Positions 19,862-28,877 of a stretch of DNA of 64,000 nucleotides are shown here, piece by piece. Below the pieces are notes generated by a model. The model saw only the letters and a list, made by a program, of their open reading frames with translations. It searched no databases and was not told where the DNA came from. The stretch comes from Planctomycetota bacterium. GTDB lineage: Bacteria; Planctomycetota; Planctomycetia; Planctomycetales; Planctomycetaceae. The stretch covers positions 62,001 to 126,000 of the forward strand of contig JACTNB010000017.1 of assembly GCA_014584345.1 (NCBI GenBank). The letters are read 5' to 3'. Position 1 is the stretch's first letter; every line of letters starts with the position of its first letter. The position numbers and the translations under genes are program-made.

Positions 19862-19888
19862 TTCGTCTTACTGGTCTGGTCGAGAATA

Positions 19889-19921
19889 CGGCAGCCCATT
19901 CCAGTGGCTGCCGTTTTTTTT
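19889..19921 (+). terminator. intrinsic terminator after the peroxiredoxin gene
   Basis: Stem CGGCAGCC (19889-19896) pairs perfectly with GGCTGCCG (19906-19913) across a 9-base loop, followed by eight T residues. It starts 27 bases after the stop codon. Confidence 0.9.
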
Positions 19922-19983
19922 GCCAGGCCGATGGAGCGGTCGCCATGTCCGGTAGCCATCATGCCCGCGGGGGAGTTCTCGTT

Positions 19984-20868
19984 ATGAAACGGCGTGCACT
20001 GCTGAAACAGGCCCTGGGAACAGGCGTGTTACTCCCCTTGACCGGTCCCGGGGCAACGCCTGTCCCGTGCTTGGCGGAGGCCTCGGAAAATGTTCCCTGG
20101 GAAATCGTGGACACAAACGCGAGCCTGTTTGCCTGGCCCTTTCGTCGACTGCCGCTCGATACGGCGGGCAAAATCGTTGCGAAAATGCGGGCACTGGGAA
20201 TCTGCTCCGCCTGGGCCGGTAGCTTCGAGGGGATATTGCAGCGGGATATCACGGGAGTAAACGCGCGAGTCGCCGAGACGTGTAATGAGTACCCCGAGTT
20301 GACTCCCATCGGCACGCTCAACCCCAGTCTACCCGACTGGCGGGCGGACCTGAGACGCTGTGCCGAGGAACACCACATGCCCGGCATTCGCCTGTACCCG
20401 GGTTATCACGGCTACACTCTGGGGGAGAGCCGCTTCCAGGACGTCTTCGAACAGGTGGCGGGGCGGAACCTCTTTCTGCAGATCGTGGTCTCTCTGGAAG
20501 ATCCCCGGACTCAACCGGAGTGGCTGCAGGTTCGCGATGTCGATCCCCTCCCCTTACGTTCATTGCTGCAATCCACCCCTGCCGCCCGGGTGCAACTTCT
20601 GAATGCGCGCCCTCGTGGCGGAATGCTGACGGAACTGGCATCCGTTCCCGGATTGTACTGGGACACCGCCCGTCTTGAGGGAACCGCCGGCGTGCCCGAA
20701 CTGGCGCGGGGGCTCCCCCCGGGCCGTGTGTTGTTCGGCTCGCACGCACCGTTTCTGCTGCCGGAGGCCGCGCTGATTCGAGTCCATGAATCCAATCAAC
20801 TGTCGGAGCAGGAACTGCGGGAGGTTTACGCCAGCAATGCCCGACGCTTTTTGAGGAGCCCGGCGTGA
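19984..20868 (+). CDS. exported amidohydrolase-like TIM-barrel protein
   Basis: 294 residues from the ATG at 19984 (GGGGGAG upstream; an earlier in-frame ATG at 19945 is less likely). The N-terminus KRRALLKQALGTGVLLPLTG looks like a Tat-type export signal with only one consecutive Arg pair. The mature part starts WEIVDTNASLFAWPFRR, the pattern of planctomycete amidohydrolase-2 relatives in which the usual HxH metal motif is absent. GIRLYPGYHGY and VLFGSHAPFL are also family blocks. Whether it keeps hydrolase activity is unclear. Its stop codon overlaps the start of the next gene. Confidence 0.75.
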   Translation: MKRRALLKQALGTGVLLPLTGPGATPVPCLAEASENVPWEIVDTNASLFAWPFRRLPLDTAGKIVAKMRALGICSAWAGSFEGILQRDITGVNARVAETCNEYPELTPIGTLNPSLPDWRADLRRCAEEHHMPGIRLYPGYHGYTLGESRFQDVFEQVAGRNLFLQIVVSLEDPRTQPEWLQVRDVDPLPLRSLLQSTPAARVQLLNARPRGGMLTELASVPGLYWDTARLEGTAGVPELARGLPPGRVLFGSHAPFLLPEAALIRVHESNQLSEQELREVYASNARRFLRSPA

Positions 20869-21728
20869 CCAGCAGTTCCCTGAATCTCCCCGGACTGCCA
20901 GCCGCCTCGCAGTTGCGATCCTATCGCATCTGGGATGCCTACTTCACGCCGGCGCATGGACATCCAGGCCGCGATGGCAGCAGTCAATTGTTGCGCGACA
21001 TGGAACTTTCCGAGCCGGCAATCCAGAAGGGGCAGTTCGAGAAACTCTGCTATTTCCCGCATGTCGGCCTGGGAACCACCACCGACGCGGACCTCGAGCA
21101 ACGGCTCCGGGCACATCCCCAACTCGTGATGGTCCCGTTCGAGCGTTGGCCCGATCGCCTGCTGGGCATGATCCAGGTCAACGCGCATGACGTGCCCCGC
21201 TCGCGAGAGGCCATCCGGCGCTGGATCCAGGATGGGCCGATGATCGGCGCCTATTTCCCCGGGGGTGGCCCGGCGGCCATGACGTGCACTCACCGCAACG
21301 TCGCCCTGCTGGTCGAGGCGGTGGTGTCGGCAGGCGGAGTGATCATGCAGCACACGTGGTACAAGACCGGGGGCAAGCAGGGACCAGGTGAGTCCACTCC
21401 CGCTGAACTGGCGGAACTGGCGCGGCATTATCCGGAACACTCCTTTATTTGTGCCCACGCGGGAGGCGAATGGGAACAGGGAATCCGCGCGATCCGCGGA
21501 GAAAAAAACGTACTGATCGAAACCTCGGGGTTCGACGCCACCGCCGGTTTCCTGGAACGGGCCGTTCGCGAACTGGGCGCCAACCGGATTCTCTTTGGCA
21601 GCCATCTCCCCTCCCGATCGCTGGGAACGGAACTGGGCAAGGTGCTCGGCGCGGAACTGACCGAAGCTGACAAACAACGGATTCTGGGAACCAACTTTCG
21701 CCAACTGCTCCAGCGAGACGAAACCTGA
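20865..21728 (+). CDS. amidohydrolase-family protein, overlapping the preceding paralog
   Basis: 287 residues from a GTG at 20865; GTGA gives a 4-base overlap with the previous stop, a sign of translational coupling. It starts YRIWDAYFTPAHGHPG without a signal peptide. It shares the fold outline of its neighbour (IGAYFPGGGP, FICAHAGGEWEQGI, NRILFGSHLPS), so the two look like diverged paralogs, one exported and one cytoplasmic. HAGG and FGSH correspond to the C-terminal metal/catalytic blocks of amidohydrolase-2 proteins. Substrate unknown. Confidence 0.75.
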   Translation: MTSSSLNLPGLPAASQLRSYRIWDAYFTPAHGHPGRDGSSQLLRDMELSEPAIQKGQFEKLCYFPHVGLGTTTDADLEQRLRAHPQLVMVPFERWPDRLLGMIQVNAHDVPRSREAIRRWIQDGPMIGAYFPGGGPAAMTCTHRNVALLVEAVVSAGGVIMQHTWYKTGGKQGPGESTPAELAELARHYPEHSFICAHAGGEWEQGIRAIRGEKNVLIETSGFDATAGFLERAVRELGANRILFGSHLPSRSLGTELGKVLGAELTEADKQRILGTNFRQLLQRDET

Positions 21729-21780
21729 AGGCAGTTGCCGCGGACGCCTCCCCCTAATGTGGATAATTTTTACGGGGGCT

Positions 21781-22818
21781 TTATTCGGACCGGGGGTTGC
21801 TACCGTTCCAATCCGGCGGCAGCCGTAGCGACCAGACTTCGCTGCTGAGGGGCTGCGCATGCCCACCCGCAATCCAGAGGCGGTCCTGAAAGACGAAGGC
21901 GGAATGCTCGTGCCGTTCCTTCCAGATGCTTTCGGTTTCCAGCCGCGACCAGTCGCGTCCATTCTTCGAATACCAGACATCATTCCGATTGGTGGCAGGC
22001 TCCCCCGACCAGCCTCCCAGAACCCAGATGTGATCTCGATAAACCACCGCCGGAAACCAGAGCCGGGCGGGCCACGGCGCGTGCGCGGTTTCGAGTCGCC
22101 ATTCCACGCCATCGGCGGAACTCCAGACATCATTCCAGGCGGCGTATTCCGGAACGTAATTTCCGCCGCCGAACAGATAGATGCGATCCTGCAAGACAAC
22201 CGCCTGGTGATACGCCCGTGGTTTCCAGGAAGCCCGCGCGGTGGCTTGCCGCCAGTTCCGGCCGTCCTCCGAGAACCAGACATCGTTCTTGAGACTGGCG
22301 GCATCTCCGAAGTAATAATTTTCCGTACCCCCCAGAATCCACATCCGTCCCCGATGCTCAACGATCGCGGATGCGAGTCGCGGAGACCAACCCGCCTGGT
22401 CGGTTTCCCGGGTCCAGTCGATGCCATCCCGCGAGGACCAGACCTGGTTGGAAGCAGAATGTCCCGGCAACCGCCCATTGTACCAGCCTCCCATGAACCA
22501 CATGCGATTCCGAAATGTCAGCGACATCGACAAATCGCTGTGTATCCAGGGCGCCTGGGCGGCCACCTGCCGCCAGTTCTTGCCATCGGCGGAACTCCAG
22601 ACATCCCGGGGCGGCGCCTCGAACGAGTTGAACCACCCGCCGAAAATCCAGAGTTTATCGTCGTGGACAAGTTCCCCCTGGGAATCGCGCGGTTGCCAAC
22701 CGGCCCGTTCGGTCACCTTGATCCAGTCGGGTTTAACTTGCCGTGACGGCAGCGGTTGGCCCGAAACAGATGTCGCAACACACAGCCAAGTCCAGATCAG
22801 AACGGCAACACGACGCAT
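21781..22818 (-). CDS. exported Kelch-repeat beta-propeller protein
   Basis: 345 residues with signal peptide (RRVAVLIWTWLCVATSVSG) and a perfect AAGGAGG ribosome-binding site before the ATG at 22818. The body is six Kelch-like blades of about 50 residues, each with a GGW or GGx loop and, in five, the motif (N)DVWxSxDGxxWxxxT. The blades are unusually regular (WSSADGKNW, WSSRDGIDW, WFSEDGRNW, WSSADGVEW, WYSKNGRDW). A carbohydrate or protein-binding role outside the cytoplasm is likely; no catalytic residues are recognised. Confidence 0.8.
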   Translation of the reverse strand: MRRVAVLIWTWLCVATSVSGQPLPSRQVKPDWIKVTERAGWQPRDSQGELVHDDKLWIFGGWFNSFEAPPRDVWSSADGKNWRQVAAQAPWIHSDLSMSLTFRNRMWFMGGWYNGRLPGHSASNQVWSSRDGIDWTRETDQAGWSPRLASAIVEHRGRMWILGGTENYYFGDAASLKNDVWFSEDGRNWRQATARASWKPRAYHQAVVLQDRIYLFGGGNYVPEYAAWNDVWSSADGVEWRLETAHAPWPARLWFPAVVYRDHIWVLGGWSGEPATNRNDVWYSKNGRDWSRLETESIWKERHEHSAFVFQDRLWIAGGHAQPLSSEVWSLRLPPDWNGSNPRSE

Positions 22819-23197
22819 TGCGAAGCCTCCTTGAATATCAGCGACACCAGCATGGGCAACACCCTACGCAAGTGAAATCTGCCCCACGCCTGGAACCGAT
22901 CCGAAGTATCATCGTAAGCACTTTCTTCTGATTTCCACAGTGATGTGGCATCGACATGGCCAGCCTCGTCCCCTAAGGAGAGCAACTCGCCGGCATCTGT
23001 TTACCCGGTTTCGATTGCTTGTCCCGCGCCAACTGCGTAAGTTCATTACATTGAGATATCACGTGCCTGCCCAGTGCTCGGGAATACCGGGAGCCCCGGT
23101 GAAGCTCGGAATAGCAAGCTCGATGGAACAAGAACACCACGCAGACCCTGTCTGCCGTGGTAGAAGATCAGCAAGTGTACTCGAGAGGGGACAAACG
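22819..23197. other. divergent intergenic region
   Basis: 379 bp between the Kelch gene and the CxxCH heme protein gene. A plus-strand frame is open from 22940 in phase with the heme protein, but its composition is unlike a protein and a signal peptide begins at 23198, so it is taken as leader. No other element was recognised. Confidence 0.35.
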
Positions 23198-26107
23198 ATG
23201 TTTCGGCTACCGTGTGTGCTGATCGCAATGCTGCTGGTGTTGTTTTCGAGCGGTGCTTCTCAAGCCAGCGAACCCCAACCGATCCAGGAAGCGGGCGACT
23301 ATCCCTTACTCTCGGGAGTGGACTCGCTGAAATCGATAGAAGTCGCGGCAGGATTTCAGGTGGAACTCGTCGCCGCGGAACCGCTAGTGTTCGACCCCGT
23401 CGCCTTTGACTGGGGTCCGGATGGAAAACTGTGGGTAGTCGAAATGGCCGACTATCCCTTTCACGAAGATGGCAGCACCCGGCCGGGGGGACGCATACGG
23501 GTTCTGGAGGATGTTGACCGGGACGGGGTGTATGACCGCGCGACGCTGTTTGCGGAAAATCTGAGCACGCCCACAGGGATTCTGACATGGCGGAAGGGAG
23601 TACTGGTGACTGCCAGTCCCGATGTACTGTACCTGGAGGACACCACGGGCGATGGGAAGTCCGATCGCGTGGAGAAACTCTATTCCGGATTCGGCGAGGG
23701 GAATCAGCAACACCGCGTGAATGGCTTGTGTTGGGGGTTGGATAACTGGGTGTACCTTGCCAACGGTGATAGTGGCGGAAAAGTGGTTTCGCACAAAACG
23801 GGGAAAATCGTCGATATCCGCGGCAGGGACTTGCGGATTCGTCCGGACACCGGGGAACTCGAAACACAGGCCGGCCAGACTCAATTCGGACGCAACCGCG
23901 ACGACTGGGGCAACTGGTTCAGCTGCAACAATCCGAATCCCATCTTTCACTTCGTGCTGGAAGAACATTATCTGCGTCGAAATCCCCATCTGGTCCCCCC
24001 CGTAGTAAAGAAAAACATTCTGGTTGGCGACACCCTGGTATTCCCGATCGGCCCCATTGTGAGCCATTGCGATCCGAAATATCGCCCGATAGGGGCCACG
24101 CCCCGGTTTACATCGGCCTGCGGCACCATTGTGTATCGAGACACCCTGTTCGGTCCCGAGTACCGGGACGTGACGTTCACCAGCGAACCTGTTTACAACA
24201 TAGTGCATGCGCGGAAGTTGACTCCGGCGGGAGTTACGTTCGCCAGCGAAAAGTTGCAGGGAGCAACGGAGGAGTTCTTTCGATCCAGCGATCCCTGGTC
24301 GCGTCCCACAATGTTGCAGACAGGCCCCGATGGAGCCTTGTATATAGCCGACATGGTCCGCGAGGTCATTGAACATCCGGAGTGGATCGACGACGAATTC
24401 GAAAAGACGATCGACGTGCATGCGGGCGTGCAACATGGCCGGATCTACCGCGTGATCCCGCAGGGAACGTCGCGGCGTCCCGTTCCCGATTTCTCCCGAC
24501 TCAACACGTTGGCACTGGTCGATATTCTGAATTCGCCGAATGGCTGGCAGCGCGACCTCGCTCAACGGATGTTGATCTGGAAAAACGATGATCTGGCGGT
24601 TCCAGCGTTGCGAAACCTTGTCTCGTCGGCTACGTCGGAGCGGACCCGATTGCAGGCGCTCTGCACACTGGACGGCATGCAAAGCCTGGAAGCGGAGGTT
24701 GTGCGCGCGGCACTGCGAGACCAACACCCCGAAGTGCGCCGCCAGGCAATCCGTCTTTCGGAAGGACGGTATGCGGACACCGAGAACTGGCGGGAAGCCT
24801 ACCGGAGCCTGCTCGACGGGGATTCGGCGTTTGTGCATCTGCAACTGGCCTACACGCTGGGAGAGGTCGATACCGCCTGGAGCGCGGATCTGCTCGCTGA
24901 TCTGACGCTGAAAATACAGGAGGATCCCATTCTGGTCACCGCCGCCTTGAGCAGTCTCGGACAGAAGAACGTGGGGACGGTATTGCGGCATCTGACGAGC
25001 GAGGAGCGTGCCTCTCCCCTGCTGATTGGAAAAGTAACCGCCTGCGCCACACGCTACCGTGAAACGGGTGCCGTGGCAAATTTGCTGGAAACAATTTCCT
25101 GGAACCTGCGGACCATGCAGTTGCTGCGGGAATGGTTCCAGGGGATGGGAGCAGACAGCCAGCAACTGGAAAAATTCCTGAACTCTGCCAGCCTGAGCAG
25201 ATTGGACAGCCTGCTGCGAGAGGGGAAGGCGAGCCTGCGACAACTCCCTCTGGAGGAACGGGCAGCTACCTTGCGGCTACTGGGACGCCGAGCGGAACAG
25301 CGGGACGACGATGTGCAACTGCTGGAAAGTTTTATTGAACCCCAACAGCCAATTTCGCTTCAACTTGCAGCCGTGCGAACATTGTCGGAAACAGGCTTGC
25401 CCACGGTGCCCCGCCTGTTGACCTCGAACTGGGAATCCCACGGTCCCACCCTGCGGAGTGAAATCCTGGAGACTCTGCTCGCGCGCCCCGCCTGGACGCG
25501 CGAGTTGCTTTCACTACTTGAGCAGAAGATTGTACCGGTTTCCAGTCTGGCACCTGCCCATCGTAATCAGTTGCAAGCTCACCGGGACCGTGGAATCAGC
25601 GAATGGGCCAATCGTCTACTGGGAGCAGTCTCCAGCAATCGCAACCAAGTCCTGATGCAATTCGCCCAAGCCGTGCAATTGGCCCAGGACAACGCGCGCG
25701 ACTTATCCGCAGGCCGCGAAGTTTTCGGCAAAAAATGCGCCGCCTGCCATCGACTCGATCAACAGGGGCACGCCGTCGGCCCCGATTTGACAAGACTCGT
25801 GAACCGCGCCCCCGATGCCCTGCTGACGGCAATTATCGACCCCAATCGTGCCGTGGAAGCGAAATATCTGCAGTACCAGATCGTCACGACCGATGGCCGA
25901 GTGCTGGCGGGATTGCTGACCGAGGAAACCACGAACAGCGTCACCTTGACCGGTGCCGAAGGCAAAACCGTCACGCTGCCACGCGAGGCAATCGAAATCC
26001 TCAAGGGGAGTTCCCTGTCGATGATGCCGGATGGCCTGGAACAGGAATTAACCCTTGGTCAAATGGCAGACCTGATACATTATGTGGTGAATCACACCGC
26101 GCAATAA
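23198..26107 (+). CDS. PVC-type heme-binding CxxCH protein (propeller, HEAT-like repeats, cytochrome c)
   Basis: 969 residues from the ATG at 23198 (GAGAGGGG upstream), where a signal peptide FRLPCVLIAMLLVLFSSGASQAS begins. Residues ~40-430 form a glucose/sorbosone-dehydrogenase-like propeller (GPDGKLWVVEMADYP, NGLCWGLDNWVYLANG). Residues ~440-720 are alpha-helical HEAT-like repeats. The C-terminus has one cytochrome c domain with KKCAACHRLDQQGHAVGPDL (heme motif CAACH near residue 847) and a Met-containing distal part. This is the planctomycete/verrucomicrobial membrane-bound dehydrogenase family. Periplasmic electron transfer from an unknown substrate is expected. It heads a same-strand run of exported proteins. 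Confidence 0.93.
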   Translation: MFRLPCVLIAMLLVLFSSGASQASEPQPIQEAGDYPLLSGVDSLKSIEVAAGFQVELVAAEPLVFDPVAFDWGPDGKLWVVEMADYPFHEDGSTRPGGRIRVLEDVDRDGVYDRATLFAENLSTPTGILTWRKGVLVTASPDVLYLEDTTGDGKSDRVEKLYSGFGEGNQQHRVNGLCWGLDNWVYLANGDSGGKVVSHKTGKIVDIRGRDLRIRPDTGELETQAGQTQFGRNRDDWGNWFSCNNPNPIFHFVLEEHYLRRNPHLVPPVVKKNILVGDTLVFPIGPIVSHCDPKYRPIGATPRFTSACGTIVYRDTLFGPEYRDVTFTSEPVYNIVHARKLTPAGVTFASEKLQGATEEFFRSSDPWSRPTMLQTGPDGALYIADMVREVIEHPEWIDDEFEKTIDVHAGVQHGRIYRVIPQGTSRRPVPDFSRLNTLALVDILNSPNGWQRDLAQRMLIWKNDDLAVPALRNLVSSATSERTRLQALCTLDGMQSLEAEVVRAALRDQHPEVRRQAIRLSEGRYADTENWREAYRSLLDGDSAFVHLQLAYTLGEVDTAWSADLLADLTLKIQEDPILVTAALSSLGQKNVGTVLRHLTSEERASPLLIGKVTACATRYRETGAVANLLETISWNLRTMQLLREWFQGMGADSQQLEKFLNSASLSRLDSLLREGKASLRQLPLEERAATLRLLGRRAEQRDDDVQLLESFIEPQQPISLQLAAVRTLSETGLPTVPRLLTSNWESHGPTLRSEILETLLARPAWTRELLSLLEQKIVPVSSLAPAHRNQLQAHRDRGISEWANRLLGAVSSNRNQVLMQFAQAVQLAQDNARDLSAGREVFGKKCAACHRLDQQGHAVGPDLTRLVNRAPDALLTAIIDPNRAVEAKYLQYQIVTTDGRVLAGLLTEETTNSVTLTGAEGKTVTLPREAIEILKGSSLSMMPDGLEQELTLGQMADLIHYVVNHTAQ

Positions 26108-26166
26108 AAACCGGCCAGGCATCTCGCCAATCCCTCGGCCTCGCAAACTTCAACAAGGAAATCCAC

Positions 26167-27651
26167 ATGCCTCAAGCTGAACAAGCACAACAATTCGGGC
26201 TCCGCGGAAAAGTGGCAATTGCCCTTCTGGCCGCCACGCTGTATGTCTCCACTACCGCGCCTGCTAGTGGCCAGCAGAGTCCTCCCCCGGGGTTGTTTAT
26301 CGAAGGCTACACGGATCAACTCAGCTACGCGCCGGGCGAAGAAGTCGCGTTTCACCTTTCGTCAACCGGGGGCACGGCGGATCTGGCCATTGAGCGCGTC
26401 GGCGCGAACCGCGAACGAGTCCTCGATTTGACGAAAATCCCCGTAGTCGAGGGAACGGTTCCCGATCGCGCATCCTCGCATGGTTGCGGTTGGCCCGCCG
26501 CGCATCGCCTGAAAATCCCCGCGAACTGGAAAAGCGGATATTACGAGGTCACTTTGACCGTTCGCGACAACGGCGGAAAATTTACGCATCGAAATGCCCG
26601 CACTGCGTCCAGCAAATGTTTCTTTGTGGTCCGATCGGCCACGCCCGGCAAAACGAGTCCCATTCTGCTGCAGCTTTCCACGAACACCTACAACGCCTAT
26701 ACGAACTGGGGGGGACACAGCCTGTATGCCTACCATGATCGCGATGGAGTGCAAGGCCACCGCGTTTCCTTCGATCGACCCATCAACACGCAGTTTTTCA
26801 ATTGGGAACACCCGTTTGTGGTTTGGTGCGAGCGAAACGAGATTCCCCTCGATTTTGCCGTCAATAGCGATCTGGAGTTTCACCCGGAATTGCTTAAACA
26901 GTATCGACTGGTTCTCAGCGTGGGACACGACGAATACTGGTCCGCGCCGATGCGTGATCACCTGGAAGCCTATATTGCCGCGGGCGGAAACGTGGCATTT
27001 TTCAGCGGCAACACCTGCTGCTGGCAAGTGCGCAGCGAAGACAACGGCCGCGCGTTAACCTGCTATAAGCAGTGGTACAATATCGACCCGCTCTTTCCGG
27101 ATGGCGATCACAAGCTGCTGGCCACGCTGTGGGGACACCACCTGATCAACCGTCCGGAAAACCAGTTGACCGGAGTAGGCTTTTTGTGGGGAGGGTATCA
27201 TAAAAGTCATGGCCAGTTCATGGATGGCCCTGCCTCCTTCGAGGTGCATCGTCCCGAACACTGGGTTTATGCAGGGACGGAATTGAAGCGTGGCGAGCGA
27301 TTCGGCGGCGCGGAGACTATTGTCGGCTACGAGTGCGATGGCTGCGAAATGGAATGGCGGGACGGGCTCCCCTTCCCCACGTTTCGCGATGGAACTCCCC
27401 AGTCGTTCGTGATTCTAGGAACCTGTCCGGCACGCTGGCATCCGGGCGACAGCCTGTGGTATGACCGCTTTCCAGCCGACCGCATCGGAGCGGCGGTGAT
27501 GGGCCTGTACACCAACAATGGGACCGTGTTCACTTGCGGCTCGACCGACTGGGCCCATGGCCTGCGAGGCAAGGAACCCGTTGTCGAAAAAATCACCCGC
27601 AATATCCTGACCCGATTGTCCGCCGAACCGGCTAAACGAGCGGAGCCCTAG
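26167..27651 (+). CDS. N,N-dimethylformamidase beta subunit-like exported protein
   Basis: 494 residues from the ATG at 26167. A signal-like stretch (GKVAIALLAATLYVSTTAPASGQ) precedes an Ig-like beta domain (EGYTDQLSYAPGEEVAFHLS). Then comes a large domain with LLQLSTNTYNAYTNWGG, FYxRP-like SFDRPINTQFFNWEHPF, and LVLSVGHDEYWSAPMRDHLE. These are hallmarks of the large-subunit fold of N,N-dimethylformamidase. The small subunit is not adjacent, and in planctomycetes such proteins are common without known substrate. The gene follows the heme protein after 59 bases, probably in one transcript. Confidence 0.8.
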   Translation: MPQAEQAQQFGLRGKVAIALLAATLYVSTTAPASGQQSPPPGLFIEGYTDQLSYAPGEEVAFHLSSTGGTADLAIERVGANRERVLDLTKIPVVEGTVPDRASSHGCGWPAAHRLKIPANWKSGYYEVTLTVRDNGGKFTHRNARTASSKCFFVVRSATPGKTSPILLQLSTNTYNAYTNWGGHSLYAYHDRDGVQGHRVSFDRPINTQFFNWEHPFVVWCERNEIPLDFAVNSDLEFHPELLKQYRLVLSVGHDEYWSAPMRDHLEAYIAAGGNVAFFSGNTCCWQVRSEDNGRALTCYKQWYNIDPLFPDGDHKLLATLWGHHLINRPENQLTGVGFLWGGYHKSHGQFMDGPASFEVHRPEHWVYAGTELKRGERFGGAETIVGYECDGCEMEWRDGLPFPTFRDGTPQSFVILGTCPARWHPGDSLWYDRFPADRIGAAVMGLYTNNGTVFTCGSTDWAHGLRGKEPVVEKITRNILTRLSAEPAKRAEP

Positions 27652-27709
27652 CCATTCAAGCCTGAAGGCCTGCGTTTCCACAAACACCTACCCGGGTAGA
27701 AATCGAACC

Positions 27710-28723
27710 ATGGATATCACAAAAACACATATCGAGCACGAACATAAACATGGCCGGCCCCTGTTGAGTTGCCGCTTCTCGCCGACGGAACCTGCCGTGT
27801 ATTTCGGCTCGGAGGATTACGCCGTCTGGAAGTGGAACTGGAGCACGGGACAAAAAGTGAAGTTCGACAGCGACGCCTGGGTCCGCGGACTGGCCCTGTC
27901 GTCGGATGGTCAGACATTGCTGACCGTCGGCTACGACGGACGCCTGCTCTGGTGGCCCACCGGAGTGGAGTCCCCCGAGCCGCTTCGCGCGGTGCCGGCT
28001 CACGAGGGCTGGTCTCGAGCCGTGGCCATTTCGCCCGACGGTACGCTGGTCGCCACCGTAGGCAACGATCAGCGCGTTCGCCTCTGGAACTTTGGCGATG
28101 GCAGTGAAGTACGCGAATTCAAGGGGCAAGAGGCCTCGCTGGAAAACGCAATGCGGCACGATTCGCACATCTACAACGTGTTGTTTCATCCCCGTGGGGA
28201 ATCCCTGGTCACGGGGGACCTGATGGGAAAACTGATCGACTGGGATGTTCAAACCGGCGCGCCGAAACGGAGCTGGTCGGCGGCATCTCTCAGCAAATTC
28301 GACACGGGGTTTCGGGCACAAATCGGCGGATTTCGCGGATTGCGCTTCAACCACGACGGAAGCAGACTTTTCGGCAGCGGCATCACGAATGTCACGAATG
28401 CGTTTGCGGGAGTCGGCAATCCCTCGGTGGTGGAATTCGACTGGAACGAAGGCAAGCAACTGCTGGAATACCTTTCCAAGCCGGCCCTGCAGGGGGTCGC
28501 CTGGGGAGTTGCCGTCCTTCCGGATGGCACACTGATCGCGGCCCACGGCGGCAGTGGCGGAAATCTCGTTTTCTGGAAGTCCGGCACTGCGGATGCCGCT
28601 CATCAATTCAAACTCCCGCAAAGTGCCCGCGATCTGGATTTGTCTCCCGACCATGCCCGTGTCGCCACAGCCTGCGCGGACGGAACCCTACGCATCTGCC
28701 TGCTGGACGCCAAGCCCGCCTGA
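27710..28723 (+). CDS. WD40 repeat protein
   Basis: 337 residues with seven-bladed-propeller type WD repeats, for example LALSSDGQTLLTVGYDGRLL, AISPDGTLVATVGNDQRVRL ending in WN, and FHPRGESLVTGDLMGKLIDW. There is no signal peptide, so it is likely cytoplasmic or surface-associated by other means. It probably acts as a scaffold. Planctomycetes often place WD40 genes next to DUF1549/DUF1501 pairs, as here (the DUF1549 gene begins 154 bases downstream). Confidence 0.88.
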   Translation: MDITKTHIEHEHKHGRPLLSCRFSPTEPAVYFGSEDYAVWKWNWSTGQKVKFDSDAWVRGLALSSDGQTLLTVGYDGRLLWWPTGVESPEPLRAVPAHEGWSRAVAISPDGTLVATVGNDQRVRLWNFGDGSEVREFKGQEASLENAMRHDSHIYNVLFHPRGESLVTGDLMGKLIDWDVQTGAPKRSWSAASLSKFDTGFRAQIGGFRGLRFNHDGSRLFGSGITNVTNAFAGVGNPSVVEFDWNEGKQLLEYLSKPALQGVAWGVAVLPDGTLIAAHGGSGGNLVFWKSGTADAAHQFKLPQSARDLDLSPDHARVATACADGTLRICLLDAKPA

Positions 28724-28877
28724 CCTCTCATACCACGATAAATCCACGATAATTTCACGAGATTTCAAGGATCGTATTGACGCCCCCCACTTCATAAACT
28801 AGGCTTGATGCGTCGGCAAATGTCGATACCGCCCTCCTTATATACCTCACGCCCCCACACCACAGGAATGACGTGAC

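Noticed and set aside
21750..21778. CCCCC/GGGGG hairpin before the end of the Kelch gene
   Set aside because: Long loop, a bulge in the stem and no T run on the minus strand.
20826..22478. 550-codon minus-strand frame
   Set aside because: It overlaps the Kelch gene and the plus-strand amidohydrolase-like gene in another frame, with Arg/Gly/Pro-rich sequence and no motifs.
23384..25243. 619-codon minus-strand frame
   Set aside because: Antisense to the CxxCH heme protein gene, whose domains and heme motif are clear.
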